Below are positions 17,179-26,851 of a stretch of 64,000 bases of DNA, piece after piece. The DNA is from Lachnospiraceae bacterium. GTDB taxonomy: Bacteria; Bacillota; Clostridia; Lachnospirales; Lachnospiraceae. The number at the start of each line of letters is the position of its first letter. Within the stretch, counting starts at the first letter, position 1. The stretch covers positions 1 to 64,000 of the forward strand of contig JAGASK010000014.1 in NCBI GenBank assembly GCA_017621815.1. The letters run 5' to 3'. The translations under genes and the position numbers were made by a program. The notes below the pieces were generated by a model, which was given only the letters and a program-made list of their open reading frames with translations, was not told the DNA's origin and ran no database searches.

Positions 17179-17895
17179 ATGAACGAACATCTTTCCTCCG
17201 CCAGTTTGAAATCTCTGGCAAAAGGACAATTACTCGGAAAATACGGCACGGTAATCGGTGCCTACGCAATACATATGGTATGTGTTTACCTGCTTACTTT
17301 CATCATCTCATTGCTGGTAGAAACAAACTCTGTATTGGGATATATTATTTATTTTGCAGTTTCTTATATTGTCAGTCTGCTGGCAGGCATTTTTGTCTGC
17401 GGAGAAGCTTATATTTATTTAAAAATTGCCTGCAATCAGCCGGTTTCCATCAGAGATTTATTCTGGGGATTTTCAAACTACCCCGACAAAATATTAAAAA
17501 TTCAGGCTGTGATTGCAGGAATCAACCTGATATGCAATCTTCCCACGCTGCTTTCCATCCCAATGGGGCGTAATCCGGGGAATCCTTATTTTTTGCTTTT
17601 ATATGTGGCAGCCATGCTGACAGGCGGCATTATCAATGTTATTTTGAGCCTGATGCTTTCCCAATGCTATTTTCTGATGCTTGACTTTCCGCAGTATTCC
17701 GCAAAAGAAGTTCTTGCTAAAAGCTGCAAGGTGATGAAAGGCAACAAAGGAAGATTATTTTATATTGACCTTTCTTTTATTCCTTTGTTTTTGCTTGGAC
17801 TGTGCGGCTGCTGCATTCCTCTTTTGTGGGTTTATCCTTATCTTCAGGCAGTAAAGGCAAACTTTTATCTTGATTTAATGAAAAAGCGTTCCTAA
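17179..17895 (+). CDS. DUF975 family integral membrane protein
   Basis: The 238-residue protein has about five to six hydrophobic helices. The motif SLKSLAKGQLLGKYG near the N-terminus is typical of DUF975. So is the conserved AKEVLAKSCKVMKGNKGRLF stretch before the last helices (about 174-193). It is a membrane protein of unknown function, common in Lachnospiraceae. It begins 27 nt after the metallopeptidase gene, so they are likely co-transcribed. Confidence 0.85.
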   Translation: MNEHLSSASLKSLAKGQLLGKYGTVIGAYAIHMVCVYLLTFIISLLVETNSVLGYIIYFAVSYIVSLLAGIFVCGEAYIYLKIACNQPVSIRDLFWGFSNYPDKILKIQAVIAGINLICNLPTLLSIPMGRNPGNPYFLLLYVAAMLTGGIINVILSLMLSQCYFLMLDFPQYSAKEVLAKSCKVMKGNKGRLFYIDLSFIPLFLLGLCGCCIPLLWVYPYLQAVKANFYLDLMKKRS

Positions 17896-17896
17896 T

Positions 17897-17932
17897 AAAA
17901 ACAGCGGCATGCCTTACACATACCGCTGTTTT
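17897..17932. terminator. Bidirectional terminator between the DUF975 gene and prfB
   Basis: AAAACAGCGG (17897-17906) and CCGCTGTTTT (17923-17932) form a symmetric hairpin with A and T tracts on both sides. It serves both convergent transcripts. Confidence 0.85.
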
Positions 17933-17938
17933 CTATTA

Positions 17939-19058
17939 TTACTCTTCCGCAGGTTTTACATTAATCCATTTTAAATATGCATTAATAAACAAGTCGATTG
18001 CCCCATCCATAACAGCATCCACATTTCCTGTTTCCGCATCTGTCCTGTGATCCTTCACCATGGTATAGGGCTGCATAACATAGGAACGAATCTGGTTGCC
18101 CCAGCCGATTTCCTTAACCTCTCCCCGAATATCCGATAATTTCTCAGCGTTGGCTTCCTTCTGCAGAATATAAAGCTTCGCCTTCAGCATCTGCATTGCC
18201 TTATCCTTATTCTGGAACTGGGAACGCTCATTCTGGCACTGTACCACAATTCCCGTGGGAATATGCGTAATACGAATTGCAGATGAGGTTTTGTTAATGT
18301 GCTGGCCTCCGGCGCCGCTGCTTCGATAGGTGTCAATTCTGAGGTCATCCTCATTTATCTCAACATCCACATCCTCTTCAATATCCGGCATAACATCCAG
18401 GGATACAAAGGAAGTCTGACGCTTGCCCTGGGCATTAAAAGGGGAAATTCTGACCAGCCTGTGCACGCCTTTTTCCGACTTTAAGTAGCCGTAGGCATTT
18501 TCACCGTTGACCTGAAAAGTCACTGACTTGATTCCAGCTTCATCACCATCCAGATAATCAAGCACTTCTACAGTAAATCCTTTTCTTTCCGCCCATCTGG
18601 TATACATACGGTAAAGCATACTGCACCAGTCACAGCTTTCAGTACCTCCTGCTCCCGCATTCAGCTTCAATATAGCGTTATAACTGTCATATTCACCGGA
18701 AAGAAGCGTACTGATCCTGATATCTTCAAAGGTTGCAATGAACTCATCCAGCTCTTTTCTGATATCAGCTGCAAGTTCCGCATCTTCCTCTTCATAACCC
18801 ATCTGAATCAGCATCTCGATATCCTCGTACTGAGCGCCTAATCCGTTTATGGTATCCACTACATCTTTTAAATTTTTCAGTTCTTTCATTTTACGGTTGG
18901 AACTGTCCGGGTCATCCCAAAAACCGGGAGCCTCCATCTCTCTTTCCAACTCTTCAATTTTCTTTGACTTATTATCTAAGTCAAAGTGAATCCCTCACTT
19001 CCGCTAAAGGGGTTTCATAAGCCTGAAGTTCAGACTTCATCTGGTCTAACTCTACCAT
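17939..19058 (-). CDS. prfB: Peptide chain release factor 2, with programmed +1 frameshift
   Basis: RF2 recognises UAA/UGA. Translation starts at ATG 19058 (AGAGGTG upstream), runs 25 codons to an in-frame TGA (18983-18981) in the slippery site CTTTGAC, then shifts +1 and continues at GAC 18982. A GAGGG element lies upstream of the slip site. The 372-residue product has the SPF anticodon-like motif at 205-207 and GGQ at 250-252, the same numbering as E. coli RF2. It is downstream of secA on the same strand. The two-part reading frame is the normal autoregulatory device of this gene. Confidence 0.95.
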
Positions 19059-19095
19059 TTAACGTTCACCTCTTTCTTTTTATATTTTCTGCTGC

Positions 19096-21663
19096 TTACG
19101 CTTTGCGCCCGCAGCACTGTTTATACTTCTTTCCGCTTCCGCAAGGACAGGGGTCATTAGGATAAATCTTGGCGCTTTCCCTCTTCACGGGAGCTTTTGC
19201 AGCGGAATCATCCTTGTTGGTTCCTGTTACCTTTGCAACCTGCTCTCTTTCCACCTTCTGCTCTACACGGACATGGAACAGAACGCGGACGGTTTCTTCC
19301 TTAATATTCTGGGTCATGTCATCAAACATTTCATAACCGCTGAGCTTATATTCCACAAGGGGATCTCTTTGTCCGTATGCCTGAAGCCCTACGCCCTGAC
19401 GGAGCTGTTCCATATCATCAATATGATCCATCCATTTTCTGTCTATTACTTTAAGCAGAATCACACGCTCAAGCTCTCTGATTGCCTCCGGTTCAGGGAA
19501 TTCCGCTTCCTTGGCTTCATATAGTTTTACGCCTTCCTCCTTCAGCTGCTGTTTTAAAGCGTTCTTTTTCGGAGTATTAATCCTGCCTCTGTTAATGGGC
19601 TTTAAAGGAATAGTAGGAAGTAAAAGGCTGTTCAGTTCTTCCAGATTCCATTCATCAAAATCCGTGTCATCTCCAATGGAAATGTCCACTGCATTTTCGG
19701 CGATATCCGTTATCATTTTATAAATAGCGTCACGCATGCTTTCGCCGCTTAATACCCGGCGTCTTTCTTCATAAATAATTTCCCTCTGTTCATTCATAAC
19801 CTGGTCATATTCAAGCAGGTTCTTTCTGATACCGAAGTTATTGCTTTCTATCTTCTTCTGCGCTGATTCTATGGCATTGGTCAGAGCCTTATGCTCAATT
19901 TCCTGATTTTCGGGAATGCCCAGCGCATTAAACATATTAATCAGCCTTTCGGAGCCGAATAAACGCATCAAATCATCCTCAAGGGAAATATAGAACTTGG
20001 ATTCACCGGGATCTCCCTGACGTCCGGAACGTCCCCGCAGCTGATTGTCAATACGTCTGGATTCATGACGCTCGGTACCGATGATTTTCAGTCCCCCTGC
20101 CTCCCTTGCCGCATCATCCAGTTTAATATCCGTACCACGTCCTGCCATATTGGTGGCAATGGTAACCGCGCCGTGAATGCCGGCATCCGCAACAATCTCA
20201 GCTTCCAGTTCATGGAATTTTGCATTTAATACCTTGTGCTGAATTCCCTGCTTTGTCAAAAGACGGCTGAGCTCTTCGGAAGCTTCAATGGTTATGGTAC
20301 CTACCAAAACAGGCTGCCCTTTTGCATGGGCTTCCTTAACCGCTTCCACAATCGCATAAAGCTTTTCTTTCCTTGTTTTGTATACGGCATCCTGCAAATC
20401 TTTTCTTGCAATAGGCTTATTGGTGGGAATCTCTATAACATCCATGCCGTAAATATCACGGAATTCCTTTTCTTCCGTCAAAGCAGTACCTGTCATACCT
20501 GCTTTCTTTTCAAATTTATTAAAGAAATTCTGGAAGGTTATGGTAGCAAGGGTCTTGCTTTCCCTCTTCACCTTAACATGCTCTTTTGCTTCAATGGCCT
20601 GATGAAGACCGTCCGAATAACGGCGCCCCGGCATAATACGTCCCGTAAATTCATCTACAATCAGCACCTGGTCATCCTTCACCACATAATCCTGGTCACG
20701 GAACATTAAATTATTAGCACGGAGAGCCAGGTTAATGTTATGCTGAATTTCAATGTTTTCAGGGTCAGCCAGGTTATCAATCTGGAAGAAACGTTCTACC
20801 TTTGACACGCCTTCCGCAGTCAGGTTAACTATCTTGTCCTTCTCATTGACAATAAAGTCCCCGGTCTCTTCCCTTTCAATACCCATAATGGCGTCCATCT
20901 TGCTTAAATCTTCCATGTCCTCACCGCGCTTTAACTGCTTGGCGAGCACATCACAAACTTCATAAAGCTTGGTGGATTTGCCGCTCTGACCTGATATAAT
21001 AAGGGGCGTTCTGGCTTCATCTATAAGCACGGAGTCCACCTCATCGATAATGGCATAATGTAAATCCCGAAGCACCAGCTGCTCTTTGTAAATTACCATG
21101 TTGTCCCTGAGGTAATCAAAACCCAGTTCATTGTTGGTAACATAGGTAATGTCACAATTATAGGCTTCCCGCCTTTCTTCCGGCTTCATGCTGTTCAGCA
21201 CCACACCGACCTTAAGACCCAGGAATTCATGTACCTGTCCCATCCACTCAGCATCACGCTTTGCAAGATAATCATTGACAGTTACAACATGTACTCCCTT
21301 TCCTTCCAGCGCATTCAGATATGCGGGAAGCAGACAGGTCTGTGTTTTACCTTCACCTGTTTTCATCTCGGCAATACGCCCCTGATGAAGAATAATGCCG
21401 CCGATAAGCTGTACCCTGTAATGCTCGGTATGAAGCACACGTCTTGCAGCTTCCCTGACCACGGCGTAGGCTTCCACTAAAACATCATCCAGTGTCTCTC
21501 CCTCGGAAAGTCTGCGTTTAAATTCCTCTGTCTTTGCCCTAAGCTGTTCATCGGAAAGCTCCATCATGGCAGGGCGCAGACCTTCTATGTCATTCACCAT
21601 GCCCTCGATTCTCTTTAATTCTCTTTCACTGTGAGTTCCAAAAACCTTTTGAACTAAATTCAT
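19096..21663 (-). CDS. secA: Preprotein translocase ATPase SecA
   Basis: SecA drives export of unfolded preproteins through SecYEG. The 855-residue length is normal. Walker A ([10 protein letters not shown]) is near 100, DEVDS follows near 210, and the second helicase half carries [10 protein letters not shown] and [11 protein letters not shown]. The C-terminus has the zinc motif [13 protein letters not shown] that binds SecB or the ribosome. It is followed by prfB, the usual neighbour in Firmicutes. Confidence 0.97.
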   Translation of the reverse strand: MNLVQKVFGTHSERELKRIEGMVNDIEGLRPAMMELSDEQLRAKTEEFKRRLSEGETLDDVLVEAYAVVREAARRVLHTEHYRVQLIGGIILHQGRIAEMKTGEGKTQTCLLPAYLNALEGKGVHVVTVNDYLAKRDAEWMGQVHEFLGLKVGVVLNSMKPEERREAYNCDITYVTNNELGFDYLRDNMVIYKEQLVLRDLHYAIIDEVDSVLIDEARTPLIISGQSGKSTKLYEVCDVLAKQLKRGEDMEDLSKMDAIMGIEREETGDFIVNEKDKIVNLTAEGVSKVERFFQIDNLADPENIEIQHNINLALRANNLMFRDQDYVVKDDQVLIVDEFTGRIMPGRRYSDGLHQAIEAKEHVKVKRESKTLATITFQNFFNKFEKKAGMTGTALTEEKEFRDIYGMDVIEIPTNKPIARKDLQDAVYKTRKEKLYAIVEAVKEAHAKGQPVLVGTITIEASEELSRLLTKQGIQHKVLNAKFHELEAEIVADAGIHGAVTIATNMAGRGTDIKLDDAAREAGGLKIIGTERHESRRIDNQLRGRSGRQGDPGESKFYISLEDDLMRLFGSERLINMFNALGIPENQEIEHKALTNAIESAQKKIESNNFGIRKNLLEYDQVMNEQREIIYEERRRVLSGESMRDAIYKMITDIAENAVDISIGDDTDFDEWNLEELNSLLLPTIPLKPINRGRINTPKKNALKQQLKEEGVKLYEAKEAEFPEPEAIRELERVILLKVIDRKWMDHIDDMEQLRQGVGLQAYGQRDPLVEYKLSGYEMFDDMTQNIKEETVRVLFHVRVEQKVEREQVAKVTGTNKDDSAAKAPVKRESAKIYPNDPCPCGSGKKYKQCCGRKA

Positions 21664-21738
21664 ATCAATACCCCTTACGGCAGTTTTTCACTGTCACAAT
21701 GCTTAAATTTCAAATTTTAAAACAAAACTGCAATTTTC

Positions 21739-21767
21739 ATTTTAACAGATTTGGCATAGTTATTCAA
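21739..21767 (-). promoter_or_regulatory. Promoter of secA-prfB
   Basis: TTGAAT (21767-21762), 17-nt spacer, TAAAAT (21744-21739), about 75 nt upstream of the secA ATG. The rest of the 282-base gap holds only the upstream terminator. Confidence 0.7.
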
Positions 21768-21834
21768 CTATACAAATCTTATCATTTTATAAAATGGTAT
21801 TGCTAAACTGTTACATAAAAGATTTTCCGCACCT

Positions 21835-21883
21835 GAAAAAGAGGGCATTTCAAAAGTCCTTACACAACTTTCAAAATACCCTC
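21835..21883 (-). terminator. Intrinsic terminator of trpB2
   Basis: A long minus-strand stem, arms 21883-21867 and 21857-21841, with mostly paired GAGGGTATTTTGAAAGT against ACTTTTGAAATGCCCTC, is followed by TTTTT. Confidence 0.85.
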
Positions 21884-21945
21884 GTAAAGGTTATTGTAAA
21901 ATCAATTATTTAAAAAATTCCAATAATTAAAATGCAATTCATTCT

Positions 21946-23334
21946 TTAAATCTCATTTCCGGGGAACTTGGGAATTCCTGCAAAGCCTTTTGCCAAATCC
22001 TCATCCGAAGGGATATAATCCGACATTTCTCCGTTGTTGAAACGTTCATATGCCACCATATCGAAGTAGCCTGTTCCGGTAAGGCCGAAGAGAATTGTCT
22101 TTTCCTCTCCTGTTTCCCTGCACTTTAATGCTTCATCCATAGCCACCTTGATTGCATGGGAGCTTTCGGGTGCGGGAAGAATGCCTTCCACTCTTGCAAA
22201 TTCTTCCGCTGCCTTAAATACGGAAGTCTGCTCTACGCTGACAGCCTTCATATAGCCATCATGATACAGCTGGGAAAGCACGGAGCTCATGCCGTGATAA
22301 CGAAGCCCTCCTGCATGATTAGGCGCAGGGATAAAACCGCTGCCCAGTGTGTACATCTTAGCCAAAGGACACACTTTTCCGGTATCGCAGAAATCATATA
22401 CAAATTTGCCTCTTGTAAAGCTGGGACAGGATGCCGGCTCTACTGCAATAAATTCATAATCAGCCTCACCCCTCAGTTTTTCTCCCATAAAGGGTGAAAT
22501 CAAACCTCCCAGGTTAGAACCGCCTCCGGCACAGCCGATAATCACATCCGGCTTAATGCCGTACTTATCCATAGCTGCTTTTGCTTCTATGCCGATTACG
22601 GACTGATGAAGCAGAACCTGATTCAATACGGAACCCAGCACATAACGGTAACCTTCCTGGGTAACGGCTGCTTCCACTGCTTCGGAAATGGCACAGCCAA
22701 GGCTTCCTGTGGTTCCCGGAAATTCAGCAAGAATCTTACGTCCAACCTCTGTAGTATTGGAAGGGGAAGGTGTCACATTTGCACCGTAAGTTCTCATCAC
22801 TTCACGGCGGAAAGGCTTCTGCTCATAAGAACATTTAACCATATATACCTGGCAGTCAAGTCCAAGGTATGCACATGCCATGGAAAGGGCTGTTCCCCAC
22901 TGTCCTGCTCCTGTTTCAGTGGTAACTCCCTTAAGTCCCTGAGCCTTGGCATAATAAGCCTGGGCAATGGCTGAATTCAGCTTATGGCTTCCGCTTGTAT
23001 TATTGCCTTCAAACTTATAATAAATCTTCGCAGGGGTCTGTAATTTTTCTTCCAGACAGTAGGCACGAACCAAAGGTGACGGACGGTACATTTTATAAAA
23101 CTTTTTAATTTCCTCGGGAATTTCGAAGTAAGGTGTGGTGTCATCCAGCTCCTGTCTGCACAGTTCGTCACAGAAAATGCCCCGCATCTCATCAAAGGTC
23201 AAAGGCTGCAAGGTGCCGGGATTTAACAATGGAGCCGGCTTGTTTTTCATATCAGCCCGTACATTATACCAGCTTGTGGGCATCTCATTTTCTTCCAGAT
23301 AAATTTTGTAAGGGATTTTCTTTTCTTCGCTCAT
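21946..23334 (-). CDS. trpB: TrpB2-type tryptophan synthase beta chain
   Basis: This PLP enzyme condenses indole and serine to tryptophan. The 462-residue length and N-terminal extension (PTSWYNVRADM) are those of the TrpB2 clade rather than classical TrpB. The PLP lysine is K118 in SGSHKLNSA, and the phosphate loop CAGGGSN is near 268-274. The ORF opens at 23346, but GGAGG is 5 nt before the ATG at 23334. No trpA or other trp gene is adjacent. A Trp-type T-box controls it, so it probably supplies tryptophan by using free indole. Confidence 0.92.
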   Translation of the reverse strand: MSEEKKIPYKIYLEENEMPTSWYNVRADMKNKPAPLLNPGTLQPLTFDEMRGIFCDELCRQELDDTTPYFEIPEEIKKFYKMYRPSPLVRAYCLEEKLQTPAKIYYKFEGNNTSGSHKLNSAIAQAYYAKAQGLKGVTTETGAGQWGTALSMACAYLGLDCQVYMVKCSYEQKPFRREVMRTYGANVTPSPSNTTEVGRKILAEFPGTTGSLGCAISEAVEAAVTQEGYRYVLGSVLNQVLLHQSVIGIEAKAAMDKYGIKPDVIIGCAGGGSNLGGLISPFMGEKLRGEADYEFIAVEPASCPSFTRGKFVYDFCDTGKVCPLAKMYTLGSGFIPAPNHAGGLRYHGMSSVLSQLYHDGYMKAVSVEQTSVFKAAEEFARVEGILPAPESSHAIKVAMDEALKCRETGEEKTILFGLTGTGYFDMVAYERFNNGEMSDYIPSDEDLAKGFAGIPKFPGNEI

Positions 23335-23366
23335 TTTTTCCTCCATTCCGCGCTTGATGCGCTTTC

Positions 23367-23380
23367 ATTCATGACAATAG
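23367..23380. repeat. Partial copy D of the dispersed repeat
   Basis: ATTCATGACAATAG is identical to the left end of copy B (10618-10631). The right half of the hairpin is absent. It lies between the T-box terminator and trpB. Confidence 0.35.
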
Positions 23381-23471
23381 GTTCGCCATATTATTTAGCT
23401 TTTTCGGGAAAGGAATCTTTTCTGTTATATACAGTGTTTCGCAGGGAACCGCAAAGCAATTTCCTGTGAAC

Positions 23472-23735
23472 AAAAAAACTCCTGTCCCAACCTTTGCTGG
23501 GACAAGAGTATTATCTCCTGCGGTGCCACCCGGCTTGATGCAGCTTCATCCTGCATCCGCTCATTACATACCAACATATGCTTGATTTGTTAACGGAGTT
23601 TCCTCTCCGGCTTGTCTACTGCTGCTTTCGACTCACCCTCCAAAGCCCATTCCTTTAAGTTCTTCATGCCGCTTTCCACCGGCCGCGGCTCTCTGTGATA
23701 AAGAAATCTCAAAGTACTTACTCTTCTTCAACGGT
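23472..23735 (-). promoter_or_regulatory. T-box riboswitch, tryptophan specifier
   Basis: The T-box core GGGTGGCACCGCAGG is at 23531-23517. The terminator CTCTTGTCCCAGC/TTGGGACAGGAG with seven Ts is at 23507-23472. Stem I contains the AGTA side of the specifier loop, an AGAGAG block, and on the 3' side GAA-TGG-G. The loop is bounded by a CTTTGAG/CTTAAAG helix above. The TGG codon (23649-23647) matches tRNA-Trp, in agreement with the trpB gene behind it. Confidence 0.93.
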
Positions 23736-23747
23736 TTCTCTTTTTAT

Positions 23748-23776
23748 TTTATACCATATGCCAAAAAAGCTGTCAA
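23748..23776 (-). promoter_or_regulatory. Promoter of the trpB T-box transcript
   Basis: TTGACA (23776-23771), 17-nt spacer, TATAAA (23753-23748). It lies directly after the stop of the aldolase gene. Confidence 0.85.
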
Positions 23777-23798
23777 CTCTTAAATATTGTTTGTTTCG

Positions 23799-24845
23799 TC
23801 ACAATACCGGGTGGCTCTCATCCAGAAGCGCCATCAGCGCATCAATATCTTCCTCCTTTGTAGCCCAGCTGGTGGCAAATCTTACTACCTGATGATTTTC
23901 ATCAATTTTATCCCAGCGGTCAAAGGATACCTTTTCCTGCAGTTTCTCTATTTCGTCGTCAGAAAGGATAATAAACTGCTGGTTGGTAGGGGAATCCAGG
24001 TAAAAGGAATATCCCCTTTCCCTGAAACCTTCCTTCAGCTTTTTGGCCATGGCTATGGCATGGGCGCCGATTTCAAAATACAGATTGTCCGTAAACAGCG
24101 TATCAAACTGAATTCCCAAGAGCCGTCCTTTGGCTGTCATTGCCCCATGCTGCTTCACCATGGTAATAAAATGTTTTGGGGTATTATTCTTAGTAAATAC
24201 CACCGCTTCCCCGCACAAAGCTCCCACTTTTGTGCCTCCGATATAAAATACGTCACAGATTTCTGCAATATCGGAAAGGGTAACATCTGTTTCTTCGCTC
24301 ATAAGCCCATAGCCCAGACGTGCCCCGTCCAGATAAAGGGGGATTTCAAATTCATGACATACACCTGCAATTTCCTGTAATTCCTTTTTACTGTACAAAG
24401 TACCGTATTCCGTAGGATGGGAAATGTAAACCATACCCGGAAATACCATATGCTCATGGCTTCCGTCCTGCCAGAAGGCTTTCAGAAGCTCCTTCAATTC
24501 CGCGGCCTGCATTTTTCCCTGATGAGCGGGAACTGTCAGAACCTTATGGCCTGTATATTCTATGGCGCCCGCTTCATGGACATTAACGTGTCCTGTCTGC
24601 GCCGCCACTACGCCTTCATACTTTTGCAATACTGCATCAATCACCACGGCATTGGTCTGTGTACCTCCTGTAAGAAAATAAACATCCGCTTCCGGACATT
24701 TGCAGGCTTCTTTTATTTTTGCTTTGGCGCTTTCACAATATTTATCATTACCATAGCCGGGAACCTTTTCATAATTAGTCTCCAAAAAGCGCTGTAATAT
24801 TTTTTCATGAGCGCCTTCTAAATAGTCACATTCAAATGCCAACAT
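23799..24845 (-). CDS. Low-specificity threonine aldolase family PLP enzyme
   Basis: This fold-type I PLP enzyme is predicted to cleave L-threonine or allo-threonine to glycine and acetaldehyde. The PLP lysine is K206 in YIGGTKVGAL. The upstream LYLDGARLGYG and LTGGTQTNAVV segments match the beta-eliminating lyase family. The ORF extends to a TTG at 24854 only 2 nt from AGGAGG, so the ATG at 24845 (11 nt away) is preferred, giving 348 residues. It starts 21 nt after the stop of the reverse transcriptase gene and shares its ribosome-site region, so co-transcription is likely. Confidence 0.88.
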   Translation of the reverse strand: MLAFECDYLEGAHEKILQRFLETNYEKVPGYGNDKYCESAKAKIKEACKCPEADVYFLTGGTQTNAVVIDAVLQKYEGVVAAQTGHVNVHEAGAIEYTGHKVLTVPAHQGKMQAAELKELLKAFWQDGSHEHMVFPGMVYISHPTEYGTLYSKKELQEIAGVCHEFEIPLYLDGARLGYGLMSEETDVTLSDIAEICDVFYIGGTKVGALCGEAVVFTKNNTPKHFITMVKQHGAMTAKGRLLGIQFDTLFTDNLYFEIGAHAIAMAKKLKEGFRERGYSFYLDSPTNQQFIILSDDEIEKLQEKVSFDRWDKIDENHQVVRFATSWATKEEDIDALMALLDESHPVL

Positions 24846-24866
24846 ACGTTTCAATTCCTCCTGTAT

Positions 24867-26090
24867 TCAATCTAATTTACGCCATTCATAATACTCATGC
24901 ACAAGGTTCCGGTATCCCCATTCCTTCAGGGTTTCATAACGGATTCGGTAATTTCCCTTATAGTGCCGTCCCGTAACCGTATATCTGATATACTGCTGCA
25001 TATAAGCGTCAATTTCCTTCAGTCCCACATCCACTGTCAGATTAGGGAAAAACCATCTGTTCCAGGTAAATTCATCTCTTTCAGGGTCTTCTTTCATGCT
25101 TCCGTAGAATTTCCTGTTCATGGCACGGATAAATCCGATTGCCGCTTTTTCTCCCGAAAGCTGCTTTTTGTGCTGCCAGCGCCGCAGTGCCCGGGCTTTT
25201 CTTTTCATCTTTGCCTTGACCTTCCGTTTGGTATTATCCGACAAGTCAATTTCCCCGTTCCGGTAGCAAAAGCCAAGAAATTCCAGCGGCTCACCGGGTG
25301 CATATATATTTACTTTTTCAGGATTTACGGTAAGTCCAAGGGCTGACAGCCGGCTGTAAAGCTGCTGTTGTCTTTCCCTAAGTTCTTCCATGGTGTCTGC
25401 AAAAAGAAGAATGTCATCTGAATAGCGCAGATAAAGAACGCCCTGATTCTTAAAAAACCAATCCGTATCCATCAGATAGATATTGGCCAGAAACGGTGAA
25501 AAAGGCGTTCCTGCCATGGCGCCGTGATTTTCGGCAATAAGCTCTCCGTTTTGCCAGACTCTTTTTTCACGCAGAATATGTTCCAAAAGCTGATACAGCA
25601 AAGGGTCACTTTCTTCAACAAAAGAGAGCCCCGGCAAAAGCAGTTCCACATCAATGGAATTAAAATAATTGCTGATATCGGCTTTCAGGCAATAGCTTTT
25701 TCCTGCCCTTGTATCCGAACAAATGCGCCGGATGGCATCCCTGACTCCGAAGCCCCGCCGGAATGCATAGCAGTTATCACAGAATACTTCATCATACCGG
25801 AACAGATGAAATGCAACAAACTTCAGGAAAATCCCTTCATCTCCTTCAAAAGAATAGACAATTCTTTTTTTCCCGGTTCCCTCTTTATTCACAATTTTTT
25901 TCACGGGAAATCCAATGGGAAACTGCTGCTTTTTCCACGCCTCACAAAGAGGCAGATATGCCTTTTTTTCTATAAATTCACGGATATCCTTTTCTTCCTT
26001 TGCAGATAAATGTTGTTTTACTGTTTTATAAGTAAGGAAATCATACCAGCACTTTGCATTTTCCGCTTCCTCTATAATTGTTTTTTCCAT
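24867..26090 (-). CDS. Unclassified reverse transcriptase
   Basis: The 407-residue protein carries the ordered RT motifs: KKRIVYSF (74-81), CYAFRRGFGVRDAI (107-120), catalytic KADIS with D138, AGTPFSPFLANIYL (193-206), YSDD (223-226), and EFLGF (270-274), followed by a basic thumb (about 287-320). There is no maturase-X/HNH region as in full group II intron proteins, and no Avd or variable-repeat gene nearby. The frame is open for 61 more codons upstream, but AGGAG lies 6 nt before the ATG at 26090. A structured 200-nt region precedes it. YSDD instead of YADD and the C-terminal tail suggest an unknown-group RT. Confidence 0.85.
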   Translation of the reverse strand: MEKTIIEEAENAKCWYDFLTYKTVKQHLSAKEEKDIREFIEKKAYLPLCEAWKKQQFPIGFPVKKIVNKEGTGKKRIVYSFEGDEGIFLKFVAFHLFRYDEVFCDNCYAFRRGFGVRDAIRRICSDTRAGKSYCLKADISNYFNSIDVELLLPGLSFVEESDPLLYQLLEHILREKRVWQNGELIAENHGAMAGTPFSPFLANIYLMDTDWFFKNQGVLYLRYSDDILLFADTMEELRERQQQLYSRLSALGLTVNPEKVNIYAPGEPLEFLGFCYRNGEIDLSDNTKRKVKAKMKRKARALRRWQHKKQLSGEKAAIGFIRAMNRKFYGSMKEDPERDEFTWNRWFFPNLTVDVGLKEIDAYMQQYIRYTVTGRHYKGNYRIRYETLKEWGYRNLVHEYYEWRKLD

Positions 26091-26295
26091 CTGCTGCTCC
26101 TGTCTGTGCACACATTTTTCAGGCATCCTGTTATGCACAAAAAAAGAGAGAAACAGCTTTGAAGCAATAAAGCCGTGCTTATTGCCACCAGACTGAACAT
26201 GCTCCCATTGCCCGCAAAATGCCAAATGGTACGGAACACGCTTCATCCCAGGCGGGCGCAACAAAAATTGCATTTCTCTCTTTTTTCCATAGATA
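26091..26295 (-). ncRNA. Candidate structured RNA upstream of the reverse transcriptase
   Basis: The stretch between two genes is bounded by a perfect 14-bp inverted repeat, AAAAAAGAGAGAAA (26286-26273) and TTTCTCTCTTTTTT (26153-26140). Inside are GCCCGC/GCGGGC, and GCAATAA/TTATTGC with an inner GC pair near the 3' arm. A further TGTGCA/TGCACA hairpin with CAGG/CCTG lies just before the ribosome site. The position recalls retron or DRT ncRNAs, but no family motif is recognised. Confidence 0.45.
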
Positions 26296-26310
26296 TGTCA
26301 AATATTTACT

Positions 26311-26832
26311 TTAAGCCGGTATAATATCATGAAGGCGCTGTGAGATATAACTGCTGCGGTTAGGCAGATGCATCAGAAAATGAACATACCCTATATTGCT
26401 GTTCTGGCAGGCAGCCTTCGACTGCAATACAATTTTTCTCTTATAATCATTGGGATTTTCCAGGATATTAATCAGTGCAAGCAGCTTACCGTCACGGTAA
26501 ACGCCATAGCTGTATTTCCAGTCAATATCATATGCTCCGATTTCCGAAGCGCTGATTCCCTGACGCAGCTCACAATCACTCCAGTTTTCCGAAATGATTT
26601 TCTCAATACGCCCACGGACAACTGATGTATCATAACGGCAATCATCTTCATCGCTGTTCTTCGCTTTTCTTAAGGCCAGCTCGCTTTCCCATTTATCTTT
26701 GCCCTTTACCTGTACGCCTTTCTGAGCCAGAATATCCCTGGCACTGTCTGTTACAGTATCTGCCACACTGTCCATAACTCCGGAAATAATTTTTTTAGCT
26801 TCCTTGTTCAAAAGATTGTTTAGAAATCCCAT
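26311..26832 (-). CDS. Uncharacterised protein upstream of the reverse transcriptase
   Basis: The 173-residue protein has an amphipathic N-terminus (MGFLNNLLNKEAKKIISGVM) and a soluble C-terminal domain from about 70. The end, with VYRDGKLLALINILENP followed by KRKIVLQSKAACQNSNIGYV, loosely resembles the core of PD-(D/E)XK-like nuclease folds. I cannot see a full catalytic set, so this is only a hint. GGGGGAG precedes the ATG. It ends 20 nt before the inverted-repeat region of the reverse transcriptase and may share a transcript with it. Confidence 0.6.
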   Translation of the reverse strand: MGFLNNLLNKEAKKIISGVMDSVADTVTDSARDILAQKGVQVKGKDKWESELALRKAKNSDEDDCRYDTSVVRGRIEKIISENWSDCELRQGISASEIGAYDIDWKYSYGVYRDGKLLALINILENPNDYKRKIVLQSKAACQNSNIGYVHFLMHLPNRSSYISQRLHDIIPA

Positions 26833-26851
26833 ACCAGTCTCCCCCTGAAAC

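Noticed and set aside
26091..26273. 61-codon open frame upstream of the RT, in frame with it
   Set aside because: The composition is odd (many His, Cys, Trp), and the frame reads through the inverted repeats. AGGAG with good spacing is before the ATG at 26090, so the extension is likely chance.
24867..26290. Diversity-generating retroelement
   Set aside because: No adenine-rich template repeat with a matching variable repeat, no Avd gene and no C-type lectin target found.
24867..26290. Group II intron
   Set aside because: No domain V-like sequence follows the RT, and the gene is not inside an interrupted gene.
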